From positions 2,143 through 24,549 of IMG/VR virus record IMGVR_UViG_3300030104_002623: a stretch of 22,407 bases of DNA, one strand, 5' to 3'. Source of the stretch: a virus. This document shows positions 1 to 5,743 of the stretch, one piece after another; within the stretch, counting starts at the first letter, position 1, and every line of letters begins with the position of its first letter. The position numbers and the translations under genes were made by a program. The notes under the pieces were generated by a model, which was not told where the DNA came from, made no database searches, and saw nothing but the letters and a program-made list of their open reading frames with translations.

Positions 1-404
1 TTATCATAGTTAAGTGAGTGCCTGTCAAATGTAGAAAGTTCATACTCCTCCGTCATTGATAGACAGTTCGTGGGACAATATTCTACACAGTTTCCGCAGA
101 ATATGCAAGCCCCAAAGTCTATCGAATAATTTCTTAATTCTTTTTTCTTAGTTTGTTTATTCATCACCCAATCGACCACTGGGAGATTTATTGGACATAC
201 TCGGACACACACTTCACAAGCAATACACTTGTCAAATTCGTAGTGAATACGTCCACGATACCTTTCAGATGGTATCAGTTTCTCATAAGGATACTGTATG
301 GTTACAGGTCTCCTTCTCATATGATCAAAGGTTACTTCTAACCCCTGCCACATATATTTGGCAGTGTCTTTAATCTCCTTTAAGTAATTAAAGATTGCTT
401 TCAT
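1..404 (-). CDS. ndhI: NdhI, NDH-1 subunit I (two [4Fe-4S] ferredoxin), partial at left edge
   Basis: NdhI is the peripheral-arm subunit of the cyanobacterial NDH-1 complex that carries two [4Fe-4S] clusters and passes electrons from ferredoxin towards plastoquinone at the thylakoid membrane, supporting cyclic flow around photosystem I. I translated 134 codons from the ATG at 404. Two complete CxxCxxCxxxCP motifs are visible: C60-C63-C66-C70 ([12 protein letters not shown]) and C100-C103-C106-C110 ([12 protein letters not shown]). They are separated by the VVDW...NYSIDFGAC stretch typical of NdhI, and the N-terminus ([39 protein letters not shown]) is also characteristic. Cyanobacterial NdhI is roughly 190-220 residues, so the C-terminal third lies beyond the edge. 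The ATG overlaps the psaJ stop as ATGA, indicating coupled translation. ndhI is known from cyanophages that also carry photosystem I genes. Identification is very secure; a role in infected cells is inference. Confidence 0.93.
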   Translation of the reverse strand, partial: MKAIFNYLKEIKDTAKYMWQGLEVTFDHMRRRPVTIQYPYEKLIPSERYRGRIHYEFDKCIACEVCVRVCPINLPVVDWVMNKQTKKKELRNYSIDFGACIFCGNCVEYCPTNCLSMTEEYELSTFDRHSLNYD

Positions 405-544
405 TGCATTGGATGAAATAAAAGATCTGGAAAGAAGTAATTAAACTCTATGAGTATAACTGCTGTGATAGTTAGCCAAATGGTTGCTACAACTGGAGCA
501 GATCTAAACCATTTTGTATAAAAGATTTTAAAAAGTGAGTTCAT
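401..544 (-). CDS. psaJ: PsaJ, photosystem I subunit IX, free-standing
   Basis: This 47-residue protein matches photosystem I subunit PsaJ, a single-helix thylakoid protein at the edge of PSI near PsaF that helps dock plastocyanin or cytochrome c6. The visible signature is an N-terminal [15 protein letters not shown] segment leading into one transmembrane helix (about residues 14-34), then [13 protein letters not shown], the conserved PsaJ C-terminus. Length equals host PsaJ (about 41-47). It ends with its own TGA two residues after FHP and is not joined to PsaF; viral photosystem I cassettes often carry a psaJF fusion, so a separate psaJ is unusual. Start and stop overlap the neighbouring genes on both sides (ATGA with the 43-residue gene upstream and ATGA with ndhI downstream). 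The protein is intact with no frameshift. Confidence 0.92.
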   Translation of the reverse strand: MNSLFKIFYTKWFRSAPVVATIWLTITAVILIEFNYFFPDLLFHPMQ

Positions 545-672
545 CGTTTTACATCATGAGCACAACCATCACCAGTATAGTTATCACTATCATAATATCC
601 ATTCTTTGTTCCAAAGTAAAGTGTGGATGCTACGAAAGGTAATGCAACTATGGTCAAGAAAATTCCAAACAT
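541..672 (-). CDS. 43-residue single-helix membrane miniprotein, unknown
   Basis: A short ORF of 43 codons with an N-terminal hydrophobic helix (about residues 1-20, [19 protein letters not shown]) followed by a hydrophilic, Asp/Tyr-rich tail with one Cys ([18 protein letters not shown]). Its ATG overlaps the preceding gene's stop as TAATG, and its TGA overlaps the psaJ ATG as ATGA, which is strong positional support that it is translated. The composition resembles small cyanobacterial and cyanophage membrane proteins of photosynthetic complexes, but I cannot name the family with certainty. Cyanophages with ndhI have been reported to carry a second small NDH-1 subunit gene, ndhP; this or the adjacent 54-residue protein is a candidate. 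That assignment is inference. Confidence 0.75.
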   Translation of the reverse strand: MFGIFLTIVALPFVASTLYFGTKNGYYDSDNYTGDGCAHDVKR

Positions 673-836
673 TATTTGCTAAACTTTTTCTTTGATCTTG
701 CAACATAAAGGGTTGCTAAACCAAGAACTACAATAGCACTAATAACTTGGACTATTGGAAAAGCAGGATAAGTTGCAGTGGGTGCCTCCCAAGTATATGG
801 TAGGAAGTATACTGATGGATTTGATAGAAAAATCAT
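672..836 (-). CDS. 54-residue single-helix membrane miniprotein, unknown (possible NDH-1 or PSI small subunit)
   Basis: A 54-codon ORF starting one base after the stop of the 164-residue gene and ending in TAATG with the next start. The N-terminal half (SNPSVYFLPYTWEAPTATYP) is polar and aromatic; residues about 25-45 form one transmembrane helix (FPIVQVISAIVVLGLATLYV), and the tail is strongly basic (ARSKKKFSK). By the positive-inside rule the C-terminus would face the cytoplasm (stroma side) and the N-terminus the lumen. Size and topology fit a small subunit of a thylakoid complex, and its place in the same overlapping set as psaJ and ndhI supports that. I do not recognise the family firmly; NdhP is a possible identity because that subunit accompanies ndhI in some photosystem I cyanophages. 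Confidence 0.72.
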   Translation of the reverse strand: MIFLSNPSVYFLPYTWEAPTATYPAFPIVQVISAIVVLGLATLYVARSKKKFSK

Positions 837-837
837 T

Positions 838-1332
838 TTAAGAATAAGTGAAGGTTTTGTTTTTAATTTTAGTATCGTTTTCTCCCGTTCTTCCAGGCCT
901 CATCTTTCCTATACCAATGCGTTTATCTTTTCCTAATCCACCTTTTCTCGTTGCTGAAAGAGTGCCTGTTTTTTTCGTTTGAGTAATAACTGAATCTTGT
1001 CCATACTTTTTACCTAACGATTTAATTGCCTTTTTAAACTTTCTCTTTCCCATTTTACCAGAGGTGACAACATGACTTCTTTCTTTCACCTTTTTAGTTT
1101 CTCCAGTTTTCTTATCTCTCTCATCATACCTACCAGTAACTTTTGTAGCACCAGGTAATCCTTTACCTCGTATATCTTTATCTAACTGCTTTGCTCTTGC
1201 TTTATTCTCTGCTTTTGATTTGTCAGCACGACTTCCCGAAAGAATGGCCATTCCTCCTTTATCTGACTTCGCTTTGATTCTACTTAAACTGCTCTCATCC
1301 AATTGAGAGCAGAATTCTTTAAATGTGATCAT
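838..1332 (-). CDS. Basic 164-residue protein, conserved-type hypothetical
   Basis: A strongly basic protein of unknown function. It starts MITFKEF, a start seen often in small T4-like phage proteins, and contains many Lys/Arg-Gly blocks. A central segment (about residues 60-120) looks like a folded core: KVTGRYDERDKKTGE, RSHVVTSGKMGKRKFKKAIKSLGKKYGQDSVI. The ATG overlaps the stop of the upstream CobT-like gene as ATGA, and the TAA is one base before the next ATG, so it belongs to the same transcript. The GKKYGQDSVI segment is weakly reminiscent of DUF3293-type proteins, which is a hint only. High positive charge could mean nucleic acid binding. No catalytic motif was recognised. The gene is real by position, length and codon use; the function is open. 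Confidence 0.8.
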   Translation of the reverse strand: MITFKEFCSQLDESSLSRIKAKSDKGGMAILSGSRADKSKAENKARAKQLDKDIRGKGLPGATKVTGRYDERDKKTGETKKVKERSHVVTSGKMGKRKFKKAIKSLGKKYGQDSVITQTKKTGTLSATRKGGLGKDKRIGIGKMRPGRTGENDTKIKNKTFTYS

Positions 1333-3485
1333 ACCACTAGAGAAATAAATTCACCTAATACCTTTTTATTTAGTTTTTTCGTCTTGAGTGACTTAACAAA
1401 TGCTCTTTTAATCTGTGCTTTTGTTGCATCTTCATTAACATCAAACTCAACATCATCTGCTAAATTTTCTGCTGACAGTGTAAAGTAAGTATCATAACCA
1501 GAGTTTTTAATAGAGAAACTTTTACTTTTTCTCCAATCTCTTTCCATAATTCTATACTCTTTACTGTACTCTGATGCATACATTTTTGCAAATCTTAGAG
1601 CTTGTGATTTAGGTATAACTCTAATACCAATAAAGTTTACAGTAGGGAATGAATCCTTAAGATTATTCAAGAAAGTTTTAGTGAAGTCATGATAACTCCA
1701 ACCAAACTTATATGTTGCTCCCAACTTACGATCTCTCAACATTACTCTATCAGGATTAACATTGCGAGATCCCATGTATGGTTCATCTTCCCAACTACGA
1801 TCTACCTTTATATGATATGGTAATTGACTTGCTTCACCATCAGTTAATATAACACATTGAACTTTTTCAAGTTTATTCTCTTTCTGAAAACGAGGTAGAA
1901 TGCTATGTAAGGCTATCAAAGTTTCATTTAGAGGAGTTCCAGATAATTGAAAATTTCTAGGAATATCATAACGGCAATTAAATCTTTGTCCAAAGGTATA
2001 AGCCAATCTCCAAACATTTTGCATTTGTTTTTCTAATTTCTTACCATTAACTTTACTTGTTAATAAATTCATTAGAGAAAAATGTTCATCAACAACCATC
2101 TGATATTCTTCAGGTGTGTAAATATCTCCACCAGTTAAACCTCTTCCAGAAACATAATAAGAATCATTAGTTCTATTATATTCATTAGTAAAAGCATATA
2201 CATCAAATGGAATATTTACTTTTTTACAAAACCAAACTAGATTAAAGAGTTGTCTTATTGTATCAAGCATGATATGTGACATTGATCCAGACCAATCTAG
2301 AATAAAAACCAAACCATGATTTTTACCATCAGGTAATATAGTTACCTTCTTAAAAAGATCTTCATTATACTTATAAGTATGAAGTTTTGTCGTATCCAAT
2401 ATACCTGTTCTAGCAATTGAAGCACGAGCATACGAACTTGCTGCTTTCTTACATTCAAACTCTTTAACTAAGTAATTAACTTCTTTTGAAGCATTTCTTT
2501 TAAACTCAATGTATTCAGAATCTACTTCTTGAAAAGGATTGTATGAAGGACAACGATAAGATACACCATATTCCTTTATCATATTTTCAGTTTTAACTTT
2601 TTCAATATCAGCAATAATAGAATCAATTTTTACTTTTGGGAGAGTAACATAAACATTCTCTACACCTTGGCCCAACTTTGTTAGATTTTGTAGTTGTGAT
2701 TGAAGTGATTCTGCAGTTTTTACATCTAAATCATCATCATTGTTCTCAGGTATAGAGGGTTGATCTTTTGATTTTTGGCCACTCTCATCCATCTGAGGTG
2801 TTTGCTCAGATTCACCTTGTGATTTACCTTCTTCCTCTTCACCCTCACCTTCACCATCCTGTGACATGTCATTCATATCCATGTCAGGTGATTTTGGTTG
2901 TTGATGAAAATCAATGTCAGCAACTTTTTTCTTTTGATCTTCTAATCTTTCTTTACAGTATTCATACAATTGTCTAGATGCTTCAATGACATCATCAAAA
3001 GTTTGGCAAGAATCTATTAAATTGATAATCTCTCTTTCACGAGTTGTAAAAGATATATCAATGAACGAACCAATCTTAAAATATAGATTAGCCCTATCAG
3101 CAAGATTAAAAGTGTCAAGATCTTCATTTTCTATGGAAAAGAAATCACTTTCATGTAATTCACTATATGCTCTATAAAATATTTTGGGAAGACCAGCATA
3201 CTTACGTTTGATCATTTTCTCAATACGAGCATCCTCAACAACATTCATAAATTGATGAGGTATATCTTCAGGTGGATCTTGATTTGGTGTGAATAATGCA
3301 TGTCCCACCTCATGTGCAACTAACATATCGTAAACATCATTGCTTGCCTTTTCCCAAACAGGTAAAATCAAAACACGAGTATCCACGTTGAATTGTGCTG
3401 TTTCTACATGCTTGTGCTCTACTACTAAGTCCTCAGTGGCTAGTAGTTTTGCGAGTTGTGATTTGATTTCCTGTTGAACTGCCAT
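1329..3485 (-). CDS. CobT-like protein: HExxH metallopeptidase motif plus VWA domain
   Basis: A 718-residue protein built from three parts. Residues about 1-190 contain HEVGH (58-62) followed by NVVEDARIEK (81-90), a zinc-peptidase HExxH arrangement with a downstream Glu; the VEDARIE helix also resembles the ARVE segment of CobT and NorD proteins. Residues about 195-255 are low-complexity and very acidic. Residues about 385 to the end form a von Willebrand A domain with a MIDAS motif: DWSGS (D397, S399, S401), a later SGTPLNE and an LTDGEAS segment. The acidic linker before a C-terminal VWA domain is the CobT layout, so the likely partner is a CobS/MoxR-type AAA+ ATPase; cyanophages often carry cobS, but none is in this window. 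It could act in metal chelation, complex remodelling or proteolysis. It heads the left-hand operon and overlaps the next gene by ATGA. Confidence 0.85.
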   Translation of the reverse strand: MAVQQEIKSQLAKLLATEDLVVEHKHVETAQFNVDTRVLILPVWEKASNDVYDMLVAHEVGHALFTPNQDPPEDIPHQFMNVVEDARIEKMIKRKYAGLPKIFYRAYSELHESDFFSIENEDLDTFNLADRANLYFKIGSFIDISFTTREREIINLIDSCQTFDDVIEASRQLYEYCKERLEDQKKKVADIDFHQQPKSPDMDMNDMSQDGEGEGEEEEGKSQGESEQTPQMDESGQKSKDQPSIPENNDDDLDVKTAESLQSQLQNLTKLGQGVENVYVTLPKVKIDSIIADIEKVKTENMIKEYGVSYRCPSYNPFQEVDSEYIEFKRNASKEVNYLVKEFECKKAASSYARASIARTGILDTTKLHTYKYNEDLFKKVTILPDGKNHGLVFILDWSGSMSHIMLDTIRQLFNLVWFCKKVNIPFDVYAFTNEYNRTNDSYYVSGRGLTGGDIYTPEEYQMVVDEHFSLMNLLTSKVNGKKLEKQMQNVWRLAYTFGQRFNCRYDIPRNFQLSGTPLNETLIALHSILPRFQKENKLEKVQCVILTDGEASQLPYHIKVDRSWEDEPYMGSRNVNPDRVMLRDRKLGATYKFGWSYHDFTKTFLNNLKDSFPTVNFIGIRVIPKSQALRFAKMYASEYSKEYRIMERDWRKSKSFSIKNSGYDTYFTLSAENLADDVEFDVNEDATKAQIKRAFVKSLKTKKLNKKVLGEFISLVV

Positions 3486-3511
3486 GTTTTTGTCTTTTGT
3501 CTTATATGGCC

Positions 3512-3561
3512 ATTATACGACGAAACCGCCTCGAAGGGCGGCTTTCTAGACACTTTGTCAA
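3512..3561 (-). promoter_or_regulatory. Possible promoter for the CobT-psaJ-ndhI operon (isolated -10, distant TTGACA)
   Basis: On the minus strand a perfect TATAAT lies at 3517-3512, 26 nt before the ATG at 3485. A perfect TTGACA lies at 3561-3556, but the spacer is 38 nt, more than twice the usual 17. The 8-bp hairpin at 3523-3544 lies inside that spacer. No acceptable -35 is present at normal spacing. The -10 alone may suffice, or the long spacer may need an activator or DNA looping; this is unproven. Confidence 0.4.
3523..3544 (-). terminator. GC-rich hairpin after the sulfotransferase gene, weak terminator candidate
   Basis: On the minus strand an 8-bp stem (AAGCCGCC with GGCGGTTT, one G-U pair) closes a six-base loop CTTCGA. 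It is followed only by TTTCGTCG, so the U-tract is poor. It lies between the stop of the sulfotransferase gene (3602) and the ATG of the CobT-like gene (3485), where a transcript end would be expected. A second imperfect hairpin (GCCTTGC / GCGAAGGC, one bulge) is at 3575-3594. Confidence 0.45.
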
Positions 3562-3601
3562 CTGTCTACGTCTTGCCTTCGCTTGACGCAAGGCTTGTGG
3601 C

Positions 3602-4240
3602 TTAAGCGTTCGTTTTTGTTCCTTCTTGGAATGATGCTGCCAATTCGGGATATAGTTGCTCAATGTCCCTCCTGCACATGGTTCTGATATTATCTATAAG
3701 ATTACCAGTTTTCTTCAATTTATTGGACTCATCATATGACAGTTTTTCATATGGAACATCCTCAACTTTAAAAGGAACTCCAAGAACATCACTCATCCAT
3801 TTACTAAAATCATCCCCAAAACCATTTTCAAATTTCCATAAATGAGTCTTATCAGAAATAAAATCCACTTGTGGTCTATACCAATTAACTGCTTCAGTCA
3901 AAGGAAAATTATCAAGCATCATTGAAAACATCATGGGATCCTCCATCGCTTCTTGAATATCTTCACCATACATTCTTTTCAACCAACTAGATGCACTAAA
4001 GAATCTATTGATAGGATTTCTTATGATGGCTATATGGGGAATACCATCAACATTCAAATGTTTCTCATATAATTCTTTATGAAAATGTGCTAGTTCTATC
4101 CCATCAACACTTTCCCAAATATGTTCTTGCTCTAATTCAAAACCATTCTTTTTAAAATTTTGTTCCAAGAATCTACCAGCAGTTCTGGGAATATGTACAA
4201 AAAGAAATCTTCTTCCAGATGAGTGTTTATAAGTCGGCAT
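3602..4240 (-). CDS. Sulfotransferase (PAPS-dependent type)
   Basis: A 212-residue protein with the two signatures of PAPS-dependent sulfotransferases: an N-terminal phosphosulfate-binding loop HIPRTAG (residues 16-22) after a beta strand (RRFLFVHIP), and the 3'-phosphate motif RNPINRFFSAS (74-84). It would move a sulfuryl group from PAPS to a hydroxyl or amino group, probably on a sugar or glycan given its neighbours; the pattern fits the Sulfotransfer_2 (carbohydrate) group better than the cytosolic steroid group. I place the start at the ATG at 4240 (MPTYKHSSGRR). This overlaps the epimerase stop by 14 nt; the longer reading frame begins with TTG. It is the last gene of the gp55-gp46-glycan operon. 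The acceptor is unknown: a phage glycan, a modified structural protein or a host surface polysaccharide are all possible. Confidence 0.82.
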   Translation of the reverse strand: MPTYKHSSGRRFLFVHIPRTAGRFLEQNFKKNGFELEQEHIWESVDGIELAHFHKELYEKHLNVDGIPHIAIIRNPINRFFSASSWLKRMYGEDIQEAMEDPMMFSMMLDNFPLTEAVNWYRPQVDFISDKTHLWKFENGFGDDFSKWMSDVLGVPFKVEDVPYEKLSYDESNKLKKTGNLIDNIRTMCRRDIEQLYPELAASFQEGTKTNA

Positions 4241-4958
4241 TGCCTTTAGCAATCTCTAAAACATCCTTAGTTGGAAACCAACCAGTGGATCTTAATATAG
4301 TTGTGTCTGCTACATTATCGTCTGCCTCACCTGGTGTATGCTCATTTATTGGGAGATTATATTGACCAAATGCTTCTGCTAAATCTTTCACAGGATAAGA
4401 CTTACCATATCCAACAGAAACAGGGCCTTTTATATTTTTTGCCCACAAATATCTGATCGCACGACAAACATCTTTAACATGAATCCAATCTCTTTTATGT
4501 TTGGTTATATATTTTGCCTTTTTATTTTTCAATAAAGCAAACATCATATTGTCTCTACACTCAGGGCCATAAACAGTTGTCATTCTCATTCCTACTGAAT
4601 TTGGAGGAGCCATAATTTCATTAATCCATTTACTCATACCATAAGGGTTATCCCAATATGGGCCTTCTACAGCACTAGAGGAAGCATATATTAAACGTGT
4701 ATTTGTTTCTCTACACCATTCAAATAATGGTTTTGCCTTCACTACATTATTTTGATAATACTCATGAGGTTTTTCTCTACTCTCTCTTATATCTGCCCAT
4801 GCTGCTAAGTGGATAACTAAACCATAATCACCACCTGTAAAGCTTTCAACATTATTAGGATAATCTATACCATGAACATTATACCCATGTGTTCTTCTCC
4901 AATCAGCAAACACATGTCTGCCTATGAAACCTCTATGTCCTGTAATTAATACTTTCAT
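4227..4958 (-). CDS. NAD-dependent sugar epimerase/dehydratase (extended SDR)
   Basis: A 243-residue extended short-chain dehydrogenase/reductase. From the ATG at 4958 it starts MKVLITGHRGFIG, the Rossmann glycine motif (TGxxGxxG, residues 6-13). IHLAAW (49-54), a serine strand ASSSAVEGP (92-100) and the catalytic YGMSK (Y106, K110) follow, then RMTTVYGP (125-132) and RDWIHVKDVC (156-165), typical of NDP-sugar epimerases and dehydratases. Length is shorter than the usual 300-340. It probably interconverts or reduces a nucleotide sugar. The ATG at 4958 forms an ATGA overlap with the upstream dehydrogenase stop; a longer version would need a TTG start at 4970 and is less likely. The substrate cannot be read from sequence. 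Confidence 0.87.
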   Translation of the reverse strand: MKVLITGHRGFIGRHVFADWRRTHGYNVHGIDYPNNVESFTGGDYGLVIHLAAWADIRESREKPHEYYQNNVVKAKPLFEWCRETNTRLIYASSSAVEGPYWDNPYGMSKWINEIMAPPNSVGMRMTTVYGPECRDNMMFALLKNKKAKYITKHKRDWIHVKDVCRAIRYLWAKNIKGPVSVGYGKSYPVKDLAEAFGQYNLPINEHTPGEADDNVADTTILRSTGWFPTKDVLEIAKGNADL

Positions 4959-5743
4959 GTCACTGGCCAATCAATAACTTTTCTAATTTGTTCATTATAC
5001 TTCCATACCTCTTTCAGCATGTCAGCATTTACATTATGGGATTCCATTTGTTTAATTAAAGAATTTATATCTTTAGGAAAACAAGTTCCACCAAATCCTC
5101 TATCATTATCTATACCAGGAACTTTGGTATGTGATTTACCTATTCTACTATCCGCAGTAACTCCTTCACATACCAAATCATAATCCATACCAACCACTTG
5201 GCATAAATCATATATTTTATTAAAATATGCTACCTTATAAGCAAGGAAAGTATTAGAGAAATATTTTATAGCTTCGCTCTCATCTGAAGAAGTAATGATA
5301 CTTGGTATTTCAGGAAAACACTGCTCAAAGAAACGAATAAAATCAATACATAATTCTTCATCGCCACCAACAATATTTCTTTGAGCATTAGCATAATCCT
5401 CTATGGCATTTCTTGCAGTGAGAAATTCTGGATTATGAATTACATTATGCCTTTCAGTATATTTTTTAGTTGTTCCTATGGGAACTGTTGATTTAATAAC
5501 AAATGTTCCTGTTAAAAGATCAGGAAGATTATCAAAAAAGTTATCAAGGATTGATAAATCACAACTTCCATCCATCTTCATTGGAGTTGGAAGACATACA
5601 AATATAAAATCTTGGTTTATTACCTCTTCTAAAGTATTCAGAGATCTATTTTTATCTAGATCAAATACTTTACATTCTGCTTTATCGCGTAGATTTTGAT
5701 ATACAGCATTACCTACAAAGCCATTACCAACAATTCCAATCAT
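4955..5743 (-). CDS. Short UDP-glucose/GDP-mannose 6-dehydrogenase-like protein
   Basis: A 262-residue member of the UDP-glucose/GDP-mannose dehydrogenase family, which oxidises the sugar C6 to a carboxylate with two NAD+. The N-terminal NAD domain has GIVGNGFVG (residues 3-11), and FVCLPTPM and STVPIGTT follow. Catalytic residues appear to be kept: E106 in NPEFL, K160 and N164 in EAIKYFSNTFLA, and C221 in GFGGTCFPKD. The C-terminal UDP-binding domain of the usual 390-450-residue enzymes is absent: the protein stops about 40 residues after the Cys motif, and its TGA overlaps the next ATG, so this is a stable short form and not a sequencing break. Without that domain it may dimerise differently, use another sugar, or act as a different oxidoreductase. 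It overlaps gp46 by ATGA. Confidence 0.88.
   Translation of the reverse strand: MIGIVGNGFVGNAVYQNLRDKAECKVFDLDKNRSLNTLEEVINQDFIFVCLPTPMKMDGSCDLSILDNFFDNLPDLLTGTFVIKSTVPIGTTKKYTERHNVIHNPEFLTARNAIEDYANAQRNIVGGDEELCIDFIRFFEQCFPEIPSIITSSDESEAIKYFSNTFLAYKVAYFNKIYDLCQVVGMDYDLVCEGVTADSRIGKSHTKVPGIDNDRGFGGTCFPKDINSLIKQMESHNVNADMLKEVWKYNEQIRKVIDWPVT

Noticed and set aside
153-373. Two plus-strand frames of about 60 residues
   Set aside because: Both are antisense to ndhI, whose two iron-sulfur motifs are intact on the minus strand.
4241-4252. Longer sulfotransferase start
   Set aside because: It begins with TTG; the ATG at 4240 gives a normal N-terminus before the PAPS loop.
4959-4970. Longer epimerase start
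   Set aside because: It begins with TTG, and the ATG at 4958 forms an ATGA overlap and places the Rossmann motif at the normal distance.
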